This document shows, in pieces, positions 33,431 through 43,569 of a stretch of 64,000 nucleotides of DNA (its first letter is position 1; every line of letters starts with the position of its first letter). The stretch spans positions 62,001 to 126,000 of the forward strand of contig JAMPXP010000005.1 of the NCBI GenBank assembly GCA_023701135.1. The letters are read 5' to 3'. The position numbers and the translations under genes were made by a program. The stretch is from Desulfobacula sp. (GTDB lineage Bacteria; Desulfobacterota; Desulfobacteria; Desulfobacterales; Desulfobacteraceae). The notes under the pieces were generated by a model. That model saw only the letters and a program-made list of their open reading frames with translations. It was not told the origin of the DNA and did no database searches.

Positions 33431-35791
33431 ATGAACCCAAGAATAGACAGTCTCAGAGCAAAAACCCGGGCCAAAGAAGTGAGTCTCTCCCATGAACGGG
33501 CCGAACTGGTTACGGATTTCTATGAAACCCATGCAGCCATGGGGGAACCCATCCCTGTCCAGCGGGCCCTGTGCCTGAAGCACATCCTGGAAAATAAGAA
33601 AATTTATATCGAAGACAACGAACTCATCGTGGGGGAAAGGGGACCCGAACCCAAGGCCGTTCCCACCTATCCGGAAATCTGCCTTCATTCCCTGGAGGAC
33701 CTTGAAATCCTTAATTCCAGGCCCAAGGTGGCCTATAAGGTGGCCGGGGAAACCCGGCAGATATATGAAAAAAAGATCATTCCCTTCTGGAAGGGCAGGA
33801 CCATCCGGGAAAAAATCTTTTCAGCCATGGCCGACCCCTGGCTGGATGCCTTCGATGCCGGAATTTTTACCGAATTCCAGGAACAGCGGTCCCCGGGCCA
33901 TACGGCCGGAGGAGACCTGATCTATCGAAAGGGCTTTACGGATTTGAAATCAGATATCCGTTGCTGCCTGGACCGGCTTGATTTTTTCCAGGACCCCAGG
34001 GCAATGGAAAAACAGGGTGTGTTACGATCCCTGGATATTGCGGCCGATGCCCTGATCTCCTTTGCCGGGCGCCACGCCCTGGAACTGGACCTTTTGGCGG
34101 CTTCGGAAAAAGACCCCGGGCGAAAAGCGGAGCTGGAAAATATGGCGGCGGTCTGCCGCAGGGTTCCGGCTCATAAACCGGAAACCTTTCATGAGGCCTT
34201 GCAGTATTACTGGTTTTTGCATGTGGGGATCATTACGGAACTGAACCCATGGGATGCCTACAACCCGGGCCGGTTTGACCAGAACCTGTATCCGTTCTAC
34301 CAGAGGGACATGGAAAACGGGACCCTGACCCGGGAACAGGCCAAGGAACTGCTCTCCTGTTTCTGGATCAAATTCCACAACCATCCGGCCCCGCCCAAGG
34401 TGGGGGTGACGGCCAAAGAAAGCAATACCTATGTGGACTTCTGTCTCATCAACCTGGGCGGGGTCACCCCGGACAACCGGGACGGGGTAAACGAGCTGAC
34501 CTACCTGGTCCTGGATGTCATCGAGGAAATGCGGCTGCTCCAGCCCAGCTCCATGATCCAGGTCTCCCGGAAAAATCCGGACCGGTTTATCAAACGGGCT
34601 CTGAAGATCATTGCCACGGGATTCGGCCAGCCCTCGGTCTTTAATACCGATGCCATTCTTCAGGAGATGACCCTTCACGGCAAAACCATTGAGGATTCCC
34701 GGTCGGCAGGGGCTTCCGGCTGCGTTGAAGCCGGTGTGTTCGGAAAGGAAGCCTATATTCTGACCGGGTATTTCAACCTTCCTAAAATCCTGGAGATCAC
34801 CCTTCACAACGGCCGGGACCCGCGGACAAAGAAACAAATTGGCCTTGAAACCGGGGACCCGGAACAGTTTAACACCTTTGACGATCTTTTTGAGGCTTAT
34901 CAACTGCAACTGAATTATTTTGTGGATATCAAGATCCGGGGCAGCAATATCATCGAACAGATCAACGGGACCCATATGCCCGTTCCCCTGCTTTCCCTTG
35001 TCACGGAAGACTGCATCGAAAATGCAAGGGATTATAACCAGGGCGGGGCCAGGTATAATACGTCCTACATCCAGGGCGTCGGTATCGGAACCCTGACGGA
35101 TTGCCTTTCGGCATTGAAATATGTTGTCTATGACCAAAGGCGGGTTTCCATGGAAAAAATCCTGGCGGCCCTTGAAAAGGATTTTGAAGAAGAGGACATC
35201 CTGCATCATCAATTGAAAAAAGCGCCCAAATACGGAAATGACGATGATGCCGCCGATGATATCCTGAGACAGGTATTTCAGGCCTTTCATAACGCCGTGA
35301 CCGGGAGGCCCAATGCCAGGGGCGGGGTATATAGGATCGATCTTCTGCCCACCACCTGCCATGTCTATTTCGGTGAAATCACGGGAGCCCTTCCCGACGG
35401 CAGGAAAGCGGGGATTCCTTTCTCGGAAGGCATATCCCCGGTTCAAGGGGCTGATACCTGTGGCCCCACGGCCGTTTTGAAATCTGCAGCCAAAATTGAC
35501 CATCTGAAAACCGGGGGTACCCTTTTGAACCAGAAATTTCTGCCGGAGCTGATGAAGGATGAAAAGGGAAGCCAAACGGTAGTTCATCTGATCCGGTCCT
35601 ATTTTAAAATGGACGGACACCATATCCAGTTCAATGTGGTGGATGAAAAAACCCTGAGGGAGGCCCAAAAAAATCCCGAGGCCCACCGGGACCTGATTGT
35701 GAGGGTGGCCGGGTATTCTGATTATTTTGTGGATCTTACCGAGGCCCTCCAGGAAGAGATCATACAGAGAACAGCCCACGCCGTGATTTAG
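33431..35791 (+). CDS. glycyl radical enzyme, trans-4-hydroxy-L-proline dehydratase (HypD)-like (786 aa)
   Basis: The active-site Cys is C431 in S-G-C-V-E (with E433), the dehydratase-type motif, and the glycyl radical is G761 in R-V-A-G-Y-S. Blocks such as P-T-Y-P-E-I-C-L-H, F-T-E-F-Q-E-Q-R-S-P-G-H-T, W-D-A-Y-N-P-G-R, Y-G-N-D-D-D-A-A-D and N-A-V-T-G-R-P line up closely with Clostridioides difficile HypD as I remember it, including the His, Asp, Ser and Tyr of its substrate pocket. HypD dehydrates trans-4-hydroxy-L-proline to pyrroline-5-carboxylate. It is oxygen-sensitive and cytosolic. The adjacent peptide ABC transporter fits use of collagen-type peptides. A related substrate cannot be excluded. 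Confidence 0.85.
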   Translation: MNPRIDSLRAKTRAKEVSLSHERAELVTDFYETHAAMGEPIPVQRALCLKHILENKKIYIEDNELIVGERGPEPKAVPTYPEICLHSLEDLEILNSRPKVAYKVAGETRQIYEKKIIPFWKGRTIREKIFSAMADPWLDAFDAGIFTEFQEQRSPGHTAGGDLIYRKGFTDLKSDIRCCLDRLDFFQDPRAMEKQGVLRSLDIAADALISFAGRHALELDLLAASEKDPGRKAELENMAAVCRRVPAHKPETFHEALQYYWFLHVGIITELNPWDAYNPGRFDQNLYPFYQRDMENGTLTREQAKELLSCFWIKFHNHPAPPKVGVTAKESNTYVDFCLINLGGVTPDNRDGVNELTYLVLDVIEEMRLLQPSSMIQVSRKNPDRFIKRALKIIATGFGQPSVFNTDAILQEMTLHGKTIEDSRSAGASGCVEAGVFGKEAYILTGYFNLPKILEITLHNGRDPRTKKQIGLETGDPEQFNTFDDLFEAYQLQLNYFVDIKIRGSNIIEQINGTHMPVPLLSLVTEDCIENARDYNQGGARYNTSYIQGVGIGTLTDCLSALKYVVYDQRRVSMEKILAALEKDFEEEDILHHQLKKAPKYGNDDDAADDILRQVFQAFHNAVTGRPNARGGVYRIDLLPTTCHVYFGEITGALPDGRKAGIPFSEGISPVQGADTCGPTAVLKSAAKIDHLKTGGTLLNQKFLPELMKDEKGSQTVVHLIRSYFKMDGHHIQFNVVDEKTLREAQKNPEAHRDLIVRVAGYSDYFVDLTEALQEEIIQRTAHAVI

Positions 35792-35817
35792 AAAAAACCT
35801 GTTTGTAAGGGTTTTTT
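35792..35817 (+). terminator. rho-independent terminator after the glycyl radical enzyme gene
   Basis: AAAAAACC (35792-35799) pairs with GGTTTTTT (35810-35817), giving a short A-T-rich stem ending in T. It starts right after the stop codon and separates the enzyme operon from the transporter operon. Confidence 0.65.
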
Positions 35818-35956
35818 CTTGACTTGCAGACCAAGGAACAATAAAAATGAACATGTTCGTAATTTGTTAATCCTGTAAATTATATCTTGTAATTTAAACG
35901 GATTATCAAAACATACCATGATGTTCTGAAATACTAATGCAAAGGGGAGAAAAAAG

Positions 35957-37561
35957 ATGAAAAAACGTAAATTATTATCCATTGCAGGCTTGGCATTGCT
36001 TTTCTGCATGCTTGCCCTATCGGTTCAGGCAAAGGAAAAAACCCTTGTTTACTGTTCGGAAGGCAGTCCGGAAGGGTTTACCCCGGCTCTTTATACGTCA
36101 GGGACAACCTTTGATGCAACGGCCAACACCATTTATGATCAGCTTGCTAAGTTTGAACGAGGCGAAACAAAGGTTATTCCCGGTCTTGCAGAATCATGGG
36201 ATATATCCGAAGACGGCAAAACCTATACGTTTCATCTGAGAAAAGGCGTTAAATTTCACACCACCCCGTATTTCACACCCACCCGTGATTTTAATGCCGA
36301 TGATGTTCTTTTCTCTTTTAATCGCCAGTTTGACAAAAACCATCCATACAATAAAGTTTCCGGCGGGTCCTATGAGTATTTCGATGGGATGAATATGGGG
36401 AGCCTGATCAAATCCATTGAGAAAAAAGATGATTACACCGTTGTCTTTAATTTGAATAATCCCGAAGCCCCATTTATTGCCAATCTTGCAATGGCATTTG
36501 CCTCCATTGGTTCTGCTGAATACGCAAACAAAATGCTCGTTGCCAAGACCCCGGATGAATTTGACCAGAAACCCATTGGAACTGGCCCCTTTGTATTTGT
36601 TTCCTATCAGAAAGACGCCACCATCCGGTACAAGGCCTTTGATAAATACTGGGCCGGCCGGGCCAAAATCGACAAACTGGTATTTTCCATCACCCCGGAT
36701 GCCTCGGTGCGGTATGCAAAGTTGAAAGCCGGCGAAGCCCATGTCATGCCCTATCCGAATCCGGCCGACCTGCCTGCAATGAAAGCCGACCCCAATATCA
36801 ATCTTATGGAAAAAGAAGGGTTGAATGTGGGATATCTTGCATTTAACTGCAAAAAAGAGCCCTTTACCAATGTAAAGGTCCGTCAGGCATTGACCATGGC
36901 CATCAACAAAAAGGCTATTATAGAGGCGGTTTATCAAGGCGCGGGGAAAATCGCCAAGAACCCTATCCCGCCCACCATCTGGTCCTATAACGATGCCGTA
37001 AAGGATTATGAATATGACGTGGCCACCGCTAAGAAGCTTCTGACCGAAGCCGGTTTTCCTAATGGATTTGAAACCGATCTCTGGGCCATGCCGGTGCAAC
37101 GCCCCTATAACCCCAATGCCAAGAGAATGGCGGAGATGATCCAGGAAGACTGGTCCAAACTGGGCGTTAAGGCCAAGATCGTTTCCTATGAATGGGGAGA
37201 ATATCTGAAGCGCTCCATGGCAGCCGAGCATTCGACTCTTCTCCTGGGCTGGACCGGAGACAATGGGGACCCGGACAATTTTCTGGCCGTTCTTCTGGGC
37301 TGCGATGCCATGGAAAGCTCCAACCGGGCCCGGTGGTGCTACAAACCCTTTAATGATTTGATCGTGAAAGCAAAACTGGTATCAAAACAGGCAGAAAGAA
37401 CAAAATTATATGAACAGGCTCAGGTTATTTTCAAAGAGCAGGCTCCCTGGGTGACCATTGCCCATTCAGTCGTATTTGAACCCCTGAGCAAAAAAGTAAT
37501 GGATTATAAAATTGATCCTTTTGGTCAACACATTTTTTATGGTGTAGATCTGAAAGACTAA
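35957..37561 (+). CDS. peptide ABC transporter substrate-binding protein, DppA/OppA type (534 aa)
   Basis: A signal peptide (K-K-R-K, hydrophobic core, A-L-S-V-Q-A cleavage) is followed by the SBP family-5 fold: L-V-Y-C-S-E-G-S-P, Y-D-Q-L, G-L-A-E-S-W-D-I-S-E-D-G-K-T-Y-T-F-H-L-R-K-G-V-K-F-H. No lipobox cysteine follows, so the protein is periplasmic and soluble. The sequence is nearest to dipeptide-binding DppA. AAGGGGAG precedes the ATG. It heads the dppABCDF set, and an mRNA hairpin after it may favour its higher expression. Confidence 0.93.
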   Translation: MKKRKLLSIAGLALLFCMLALSVQAKEKTLVYCSEGSPEGFTPALYTSGTTFDATANTIYDQLAKFERGETKVIPGLAESWDISEDGKTYTFHLRKGVKFHTTPYFTPTRDFNADDVLFSFNRQFDKNHPYNKVSGGSYEYFDGMNMGSLIKSIEKKDDYTVVFNLNNPEAPFIANLAMAFASIGSAEYANKMLVAKTPDEFDQKPIGTGPFVFVSYQKDATIRYKAFDKYWAGRAKIDKLVFSITPDASVRYAKLKAGEAHVMPYPNPADLPAMKADPNINLMEKEGLNVGYLAFNCKKEPFTNVKVRQALTMAINKKAIIEAVYQGAGKIAKNPIPPTIWSYNDAVKDYEYDVATAKKLLTEAGFPNGFETDLWAMPVQRPYNPNAKRMAEMIQEDWSKLGVKAKIVSYEWGEYLKRSMAAEHSTLLLGWTGDNGDPDNFLAVLLGCDAMESSNRARWCYKPFNDLIVKAKLVSKQAERTKLYEQAQVIFKEQAPWVTIAHSVVFEPLSKKVMDYKIDPFGQHIFYGVDLKD

Positions 37562-37582
37562 AGATCTGCAAGATGTTTATTC

Positions 37583-37616
37583 GGCGGTGCAAGGGGCGTA
37601 TATTCCTTGTACCGCC
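37583..37616 (+). repeat. intercistronic hairpin between binding-protein and permease genes
   Basis: GGCGGTGCAAGG (37583-37594) pairs with CCTTGTACCGCC (37605-37616) with one G-U pair and a 10-base loop. No T-run follows. Such hairpins commonly protect the upstream binding-protein message and lower permease expression. Confidence 0.65.
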
Positions 37617-37641
37617 ACTTTAATATAGAGACTGTGCGCCT

Positions 37642-38652
37642 ATGATTCAATTTTTTTTCCGGCGGTTCTTTCATGTTTTTCCGGCCTTTATCGGTGTAAC
37701 CCTCCTGACCTTCTCCCTGATCCATCTCATCCCCGGCGACCCTGTCGAACTTCGCGCAGGAGAACGGGGTATAGACCCGGCCCGGCATGCCGAAATAAAG
37801 GCTGAAATGGGTCTGGATAAACCCCTTTACATTCAGTATTTCCGGTATATCACCAATGTGTTCAAAGGGGATCTGGGCAAATCCTATGTCACCAAAAAAC
37901 CGATTCTTGAAGAGTTTTTAACCCTTTTCCCGGCCACGCTTGAACTCTCCCTCTGCGCCATGATGTTTGCGGTTCTGTTCGGGCTTCCGGCCGGGGTCAT
38001 TGCCGGGGTTAAACGGGGAACGCCCTTTGACCATACCATCATGGCGGTTTCACTGACGGGCTATTCCATGCCCATTTTCTGGTGGGGGCTCTTGATGATC
38101 CTGTTTTTTTCCGTTTTTCTCGGCTGGACCCCGGTGTCTGGTCGGCTTTCGGCGCTTTTCTGGATTGAACCGCAAACCGGGTTCATGCTCATCGACACCC
38201 TCACCTCGGATGAGCCCGGCGCCTTTAAATCCGCCCTGAGCCATTTGATCCTGCCTTCCATTGTGCTTGGAACCATTCCCCTGGCCGTTATCGCGCGCAT
38301 GACAAGGTCTTCCATGCTTGAGGTTCTAAAGGAAGATTATGTTAGGACCGCCAGGGCCAAGGGATTGTCCGACATGCGGGTGATCCTGGTCCATGCCTTA
38401 AGAAACGCCATGATTCCCGTCATTACCGTCATCGGCCTTCAAACCGGGGTGCTGCTGGCCGGGGCCATTCTGACGGAAACCATATTTGCCTGGCCCGGCG
38501 TGGGAAAATGGATCCTCGAATCCATCGGCCGGCGGGATTACCCGGCCATTCAGGGGGGGATATTGATTATCGCCACCCTCATTATCTTTGTGAACCTGGG
38601 CGTGGATGTCTTGTACGGCATCATCAATCCCAGGATCCGGTATACGCATTAG
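37642..38652 (+). CDS. peptide ABC transporter permease DppB (336 aa)
   Basis: An inner-membrane protein with about six hydrophobic helices. The N terminus F-F-R-R-F-F-H-V-F-P-A and the H-L-I-P-G-D-P-V segment are typical of DppB/OppB; the coupling motif E-D-Y-V-R-T-A-R-A-K-G-L is the EAA loop that contacts the ATPase. It forms the channel together with the next gene, which begins 15 bases later. Confidence 0.94.
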   Translation: MIQFFFRRFFHVFPAFIGVTLLTFSLIHLIPGDPVELRAGERGIDPARHAEIKAEMGLDKPLYIQYFRYITNVFKGDLGKSYVTKKPILEEFLTLFPATLELSLCAMMFAVLFGLPAGVIAGVKRGTPFDHTIMAVSLTGYSMPIFWWGLLMILFFSVFLGWTPVSGRLSALFWIEPQTGFMLIDTLTSDEPGAFKSALSHLILPSIVLGTIPLAVIARMTRSSMLEVLKEDYVRTARAKGLSDMRVILVHALRNAMIPVITVIGLQTGVLLAGAILTETIFAWPGVGKWILESIGRRDYPAIQGGILIIATLIIFVNLGVDVLYGIINPRIRYTH

Positions 38653-38666
38653 AACAGGAATTCAAT

Positions 38667-39566
38667 ATGAGCGAAACGACAGTCCTTCCCCTGGAAAATT
38701 CAGCACCGCCCCATCCGTTGAAGGAATTCTGGAAATATTTCAGCGAGAACAAAGGAGCCGTTGCCGGGCTATATATCATTCTCATCGCCGTTTTTCTGGC
38801 CGTTTTTGCGGATTATATCGCCCCTCACAGCCCCTTTGACCAGTACCGGGATGCCATTTTGCAGCCTCCCGTATGGATGGACGGGGGGAGCAGTAAATTT
38901 CTCCTGGGGACGGACGATGTGGGCCGGGATATTCTGTCACGGCTGATTCACGGGGCCCGCCTCAGCCTTTTTGTGGGGGTTATCGTTGTCACGCTGTCCC
39001 TTGCCGCAGGTATTATCTTCGGAGTGACCTCGGGATATTTCGGCGGCATTTATGAAATTCTGGTCATGCGGCTCATGGACATCATCCTGGCCCTGCCCAG
39101 CCTTTTGTTGGCCCTGGCCATTGTGGCCATCCTGGGGCCCAGCCTGCAGAATGCCATTTTATCCATTGCCGTGGTGGTTCTGCCCCATTATGTCCGGCTG
39201 ACCCGGGCCTCGGTTCTTTCGGAAAAGAGCAAGGATTATGTGACCGCCTCCCGGGTCTGCGGTTCCGGCCCCTTTAGGATGATGTTTGCCGTGCTCCTTC
39301 CCAATTGCATGGCGCCCCTGATCGTCCAGGCCACCCTGGGATTTTCAACGGCCATCCTGGATGCGGCGGCCCTTGGATTCCTCGGCATGGGGGCACAACC
39401 GCCCACGCCTGAATGGGGGGCCATGCTGGCCAATGCCCTGCAGTTTGTCCAGAGGGCCTGGTGGGTGGTGACCTTTCCCGGCCTGGCCATCCTGATCACG
39501 GTGCTTGCCTTCAACCTTGCCGGGGATGGGCTCCGGGACGCCCTTGATCCGAAAATGAAGCGGTAA
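38667..39566 (+). CDS. peptide ABC transporter permease DppC (299 aa)
   Basis: ATG 38667 (M-S-E-T-T-V) lies 15 bases after dppB; an ATG farther upstream inside dppB is not credible. It has a cytoplasmic N-terminal segment, [32 protein letters not shown], several membrane helices and an EAA loop ([11 protein letters not shown]). Family and order are those of dipeptide transport operons. Confidence 0.94.
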   Translation: MSETTVLPLENSAPPHPLKEFWKYFSENKGAVAGLYIILIAVFLAVFADYIAPHSPFDQYRDAILQPPVWMDGGSSKFLLGTDDVGRDILSRLIHGARLSLFVGVIVVTLSLAAGIIFGVTSGYFGGIYEILVMRLMDIILALPSLLLALAIVAILGPSLQNAILSIAVVVLPHYVRLTRASVLSEKSKDYVTASRVCGSGPFRMMFAVLLPNCMAPLIVQATLGFSTAILDAAALGFLGMGAQPPTPEWGAMLANALQFVQRAWWVVTFPGLAILITVLAFNLAGDGLRDALDPKMKR

Positions 39567-39582
39567 CCAACAGAGAACATAT

Positions 39583-40554
39583 ATGAATCAAATCTTAGAC
39601 ATTAAAAACCTTTCCGTGGATTTTGACGGATTTAAAGCCGTTCTGGATGTGGATCTGTCTCTGGACAAGGGAAAAATCCTGGGGGTTGTGGGTGAATCCG
39701 GGTCCGGAAAAAGCGTCACCCAGCTTGCCCTCATGGGGTTGATTCCATATCCCGGCATCATCCGGGCGGGCAGGCTGGTATTCAATGGTCACGACCTGCT
39801 GGCCCTGTCAAAAAAGAAGAAACGCCAAATCACGGGCAAGGAAATTGCCATGATTTTTCAGGAGCCCATGTCCAGCCTCAACCCCTGCTTCACCGTGGAG
39901 TTCCAGTTGGCGGAAACCCTGAAGATCCACGAGGGCGGATCAAGGCGGCAGCGCCGGGAACGGGCCGTTGAGCTGCTCCGGCAGGTGGGAATTCCGGCTC
40001 CCGAAGACCGGATGAAAAGTTTCCCCCACCAGTTGTCGGGAGGGATAAGCCAGCGGGTCATGATCGCCATGGCCATTGCCTGCAGTCCCAAACTCCTGAT
40101 TGCCGACGAACCCACCACAGCCCTGGATGTCACCATCCAGGCCCAGATCCTGGACCTTTTGATCAGCCTTCAGCGGGAAAAAAATATGGCCCTGATCCTC
40201 ATCACCCATGACATGGCCGTCATCGCCGAAACCGTGGAAGATGTGGTGGTCATGTATGCCGGACAGGTGGTGGAAAAAAACACAGCCCATAATATTTTTA
40301 CCGCTCCGAGACATCCGTATACCGATGCCCTGCTGGGGTCTTTGCCTGAGCGCAATGTCCATTCAAAACGGCTCCCCACCATTCCGGGGGTGGTGCCGGG
40401 CAAATACGACAGGCCGTCAGGATGCCTGTTCCATCCCCGGTGCCGGTTTGCCAAAGAAAAATGTTCAACCCTGCGGCCGGCCCTGACAAAGCAAGGCGAC
40501 GGTGCTTACCGGTGCCATTTCCCATTGATCAACGGAGTCCCCCAGTATGAATGA
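39583..40554 (+). CDS. peptide ABC transporter ATP-binding protein DppD (323 aa)
   Basis: Walker A G-E-S-G-S-G-K-S, signature L-S-G-G-I-S-Q-R (S-G-G-M is usual), Walker B L-L-I-A-D-E-P-T and the H-loop I-T-H-D are present. The C-terminal oligopeptide-transporter extension with [10 protein letters not shown] and C-S cysteines is typical of OppD/DppD, which may hold an Fe-S cluster. It overlaps the next ATPase gene by 8 bases. Confidence 0.94.
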   Translation: MNQILDIKNLSVDFDGFKAVLDVDLSLDKGKILGVVGESGSGKSVTQLALMGLIPYPGIIRAGRLVFNGHDLLALSKKKKRQITGKEIAMIFQEPMSSLNPCFTVEFQLAETLKIHEGGSRRQRRERAVELLRQVGIPAPEDRMKSFPHQLSGGISQRVMIAMAIACSPKLLIADEPTTALDVTIQAQILDLLISLQREKNMALILITHDMAVIAETVEDVVVMYAGQVVEKNTAHNIFTAPRHPYTDALLGSLPERNVHSKRLPTIPGVVPGKYDRPSGCLFHPRCRFAKEKCSTLRPALTKQGDGAYRCHFPLINGVPQYE

Positions 40555-41524
40555 AAAGCCGATTATCCAGGCCCGAGACCTGAAAAAATATTATTCCATC
40601 AAGGAAGGGCTCTTTTTTAAAAGGACTTCGACATTAAAGGCCCTGGATGGGGCCTCCTTTTCCATAAAACCCGGTGAAACCTTTTCCGTCGTGGGGGAGT
40701 CCGGCTGCGGGAAATCAACCCTGGCAAGACTCATCACCATGATTGAAAGGCCGACCTTTGGGGATTTTGAAGTGGACGGCATCAATGCCGTCACCAGTGA
40801 TCCGGCCGCCATGAAAGCTTTGCGGGAAAGGGTTCAGATCGTTTTTCAGGACCCCTACGGATCTTTGAACCCGAGAAAAAAAGTGGGGGCCATCCTGGAA
40901 GAGCCGCTTTTGATCAACACCGGGCTCAATGCGGAGGAACGGCGGGAAAAGGCCCTTGCCATCATGGATAAGGTGGGTCTCAGGCGGGAGCAGTATTCCC
41001 GGTATCCCCATATGTTTTCAGGGGGCCAGCGGCAGCGGATAGCCGTTGCAAGGGCCCTGATGCTCAACCCCAGCCTGGTGGTGGCCGACGAGCCGGTGTC
41101 AGCCCTGGATGTGTCTGTCCAGGCCCAGGTTTTGAATCTGTTCATGGATCTCCAGGATGAAATGAACCTGGCCTATCTGTTTATTTCCCATGACCTGAGT
41201 GTGGTCCGGCTGATCTCGGACCATGTCATGGTCATGTATCTGGGCAGACCCGTGGAACAGGGGGAAAAGGCCGTGATTTTCGAGAATCCCGTCCATCCCT
41301 ATACAAGGGCCCTGCTTGCGGCCACCCCCCATGTGGACCGGAAAGACCGCACCCAGAGGATCCTTTTGACCGGAGAAATCCCTTCCCCGCTGAATCCTCC
41401 GCCGGGATGCACCTTTCATAAACGGTGCATTCACATGACCAATATCTGCAAAGAGGCCGTTCCGGAATTCCGGTCCGTGGGCGGCAGAATGGTCACCTGC
41501 CATCATGCGGAAAAATTCTGCTGA
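40547..41524 (+). CDS. peptide ABC transporter ATP-binding protein DppF (325 aa)
   Basis: Walker [20 protein letters not shown], signature F-S-G-G-Q-R-Q-R and Walker [13 protein letters not shown] are intact. The C-terminal C-T-F-H-K-R-C-I-H cysteines match DppD's. It completes the five-gene peptide importer; the heterodimer with DppD drives uptake. Confidence 0.94.
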   Translation: MNEKPIIQARDLKKYYSIKEGLFFKRTSTLKALDGASFSIKPGETFSVVGESGCGKSTLARLITMIERPTFGDFEVDGINAVTSDPAAMKALRERVQIVFQDPYGSLNPRKKVGAILEEPLLINTGLNAEERREKALAIMDKVGLRREQYSRYPHMFSGGQRQRIAVARALMLNPSLVVADEPVSALDVSVQAQVLNLFMDLQDEMNLAYLFISHDLSVVRLISDHVMVMYLGRPVEQGEKAVIFENPVHPYTRALLAATPHVDRKDRTQRILLTGEIPSPLNPPPGCTFHKRCIHMTNICKEAVPEFRSVGGRMVTCHHAEKFC

Positions 41525-41625
41525 AAGAATTCCTTTCAACTGGTAATATCGGATGGGCCTGCTTGTCCGGTTAAATTCCCGTCAGGTGATCCGGCAATAA
41601 TTCCTCTTGATCTCTGTCAAATTCT

Positions 41626-41651
41626 ATAGTAGTTACCGCGATAGTTACTAT
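41626..41651. promoter_or_regulatory. operator-like repeats upstream of azlC
   Basis: TAGTTAC occurs at 41630-41636 and 41642-41648, a 12-base period, and the block is framed by ATAGTA (41626-41631) and TACTAT (41646-41651). It lies 40 bases before the azlC start and could bind the TrmB-type regulator encoded two genes later; no clear promoter hexamers are seen. Confidence 0.45.
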
Positions 41652-41691
41652 GTGAAATTAAGCGAGATTCATTTACAGGATGAGGAATTCC

Positions 41692-42390
41692 ATGACCAAA
41701 GAAGTCCAGGATGCATATAGGGCCGGAGTCCCGATATTTATCGGCTATTTCCCGGCGGCCGTTGCCTTTGGGATATTGTCCAAGGGTTGCGGGATCAGCC
41801 TTTTGGAAAGTTTTTGTTTTTCAGCCCTTGTCTTTGCCGGCGCCAGCCAGTTCATCGCCCTGAACCTGTTGATGACGGGAATGGGGCCGGGGGGCATTAT
41901 CCTTACCACCTTGCTGGTCAATTTCAGACATTTTCTGATGAGCGCCTGTTTGTCTGCAAAAATGGCCAAGACAAAAAAGCGGAATATTTTTCTGGTGGCC
42001 TTCGGGGTTACCGATGAGGTGTTCTCCGTCCTCTCCTTTAAACCGGGGCCCCTGTCTTCGAAATTTGTCATCATCCTTGAATCGGCAGCCTATTCGGCCT
42101 GGGTGGGCGGAACTGTGGCAGGCTATGTTCTGGGCGGGTTCCTGCCTGAAATTCTGACAAAGAGCATGGGCGTGGCCCTCTATGCCCTTCTTCTGGCCAT
42201 CCTCCTGCCGGAAATCAAGCAATCCCTGAAAGCCCTGGTCCTGGCCGTTGCTTCAGGAGCCTTGAACATCCTTCTCATTAAGCTTGACCTCCTTCCCCAT
42301 GGCTGGAATATTATTGCCTGCATCTTTGCGGTGGCCCTGGCAGGATCATTCTTTATTCCGGGAGAAGCGAAGGAGGAGGCCTATGAATAA
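41692..42390 (+). CDS. azlC: AzlC family branched-chain amino-acid exporter, large subunit (232 aa)
   Basis: ATG 41692 has GAGG 8 bases upstream; ATG 41680 is possible. About six membrane helices with G-V-P-I-F-I-G-Y-F-P-A-A-V-A-F-G, F-A-G-A-S-Q-F and N-F-R-H-F-L-M-S are the AzlC/YgaZ pattern. With AzlD it exports branched-chain or related amino acids across the inner membrane. Here it could excrete excess amino acids freed from imported peptides. Confidence 0.92.
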   Translation: MTKEVQDAYRAGVPIFIGYFPAAVAFGILSKGCGISLLESFCFSALVFAGASQFIALNLLMTGMGPGGIILTTLLVNFRHFLMSACLSAKMAKTKKRNIFLVAFGVTDEVFSVLSFKPGPLSSKFVIILESAAYSAWVGGTVAGYVLGGFLPEILTKSMGVALYALLLAILLPEIKQSLKALVLAVASGALNILLIKLDLLPHGWNIIACIFAVALAGSFFIPGEAKEEAYE

Positions 42391-42691
42391 ACTGATTCCC
42401 CTGATTCTGGGCATGGCCGCCGTGACCTACGGTCCCAGGCTGATCCCCTTTCTCTTGATGACGGGCAGACAGCTTCCTCCCCGGCTGGATGCCTTTTTAA
42501 AATGCATTCCTGCGGCGGCCATCGGCGCCTTGATCATTCCCGGCGTATTCAGCGCCACCCCGGCCATGCCCCTGGCAGCCGCTTCGGGTATGGTGTTTAC
42601 CCTGGCCTTCGGCCTGTGGCGGGGCGGGATCATCATTCCCGTGCTGGGCTCGGTGGGGGTTACCTATTTGATTTTATTTTTTGCAGGATAA
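42383..42691 (+). CDS. azlD: AzlD family exporter small subunit (102 aa)
   Basis: ATG 42383 has AGGAGGAGG just upstream and overlaps azlC by 8 bases. Four hydrophobic helices with V-T-Y-G-P-R-L-I-P-F and C-I-P-A-A identify AzlD/YgaH, the obligate partner of AzlC. Confidence 0.9.
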   Translation: MNKLIPLILGMAAVTYGPRLIPFLLMTGRQLPPRLDAFLKCIPAAAIGALIIPGVFSATPAMPLAAASGMVFTLAFGLWRGGIIIPVLGSVGVTYLILFFAG

Positions 42692-42702
42692 AAGGAAGCG
42701 GT

Positions 42703-43545
42703 ATGGATCAGGCACTTCCGGTCATGAATGATATGAAACGGCTCGGGTTTTCCGAGTATGAATGCAAGGCCTACCTGAAGCTTTTGGAAGAATTTCCGCT
42801 CAACGGGTATACCCTCAGCAAAAATTCCGGTATACCCAGGTCCAGGATTTATGAGGTTTTGAAAAACCTCATGGATAAGCAGATGGTGTTTGAACAGACC
42901 GAGGAAAAAAACAAGGTCTATTATCCGGTGGCTCCGGATGTTTTTATTAAAAAGCTGAAAGAAAGCTATAAGGAATTGTTTTCCAATATATCCCGGTTTG
43001 CGGGCCGGCTGTATACGGAAAAAAAACAGGATGACAAGCTGGTGGTCATCCGGGGTCGCCGGAATATCCTCAGTTTTTTGAACCTGCTGATCAAAGGGGC
43101 TGAAAAGAGAATTGCCGTGTCCATCTGGGAAGAGGAAATGGAAGACCTCCTGCCGGAAATGGACAGGGCCCTGAAACGGGGGGTGGTGCTGAGGGGGATA
43201 TTTTTCGGGGAAAAAAAGCCCTATGACACCCTGGTCATCCATCGCCGGATCAAACGGTATATGGCCGAGAAAAAAGATAGGTATATGTCCGTTATTATTG
43301 ACGGGGCCCATACGGTGTCCGGTATTGTGTCCCGGGGGGAAGACAGCAAGGTGACCTGGACCCAGGATGAAGGGCTCATTGAAATCAGCGAAGATTATAT
43401 CGCCCATGATCTCATTGTGAACCTGTATTCCGCATCCCTGGATGAAGACGCATATTCAAAGTTTGAAGAATTTGCCGATAATGTTCACAATCATTATTTT
43501 CACTATTCTGATGAAGAGCTGGCAGTGTATAAAGGTCTGAAATAA
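42703..43545 (+). CDS. TrmB-family transcriptional regulator (280 aa)
   Basis: ATG 42703 follows AAAGGAAG. The N-terminal winged helix (L-G-F-S-E-Y-E-C-K-A-Y-L-K-L-L, G-I-P-R-S-R-I-Y-E-V-L-K-N-L) is the TrmB type seen in many archaeal and some bacterial regulators; the following C-terminal domain resembles the TrmB sugar-binding domain family (PLD-like fold). It lies between the azlCD genes and the reductase, so it probably controls this export/metabolism unit, perhaps through the repeats at 41626. Confidence 0.85.
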   Translation: MDQALPVMNDMKRLGFSEYECKAYLKLLEEFPLNGYTLSKNSGIPRSRIYEVLKNLMDKQMVFEQTEEKNKVYYPVAPDVFIKKLKESYKELFSNISRFAGRLYTEKKQDDKLVVIRGRRNILSFLNLLIKGAEKRIAVSIWEEEMEDLLPEMDRALKRGVVLRGIFFGEKKPYDTLVIHRRIKRYMAEKKDRYMSVIIDGAHTVSGIVSRGEDSKVTWTQDEGLIEISEDYIAHDLIVNLYSASLDEDAYSKFEEFADNVHNHYFHYSDEELAVYKGLK

Positions 43546-43569
43546 ATATGGGGGAAGGAGAAGATTCGG

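Noticed and set aside
34022-35854. Long minus-strand open frame opposite the glycyl radical enzyme
   Set aside because: It is the antisense shadow of a well-conserved GC-rich gene and has no recognisable domains.
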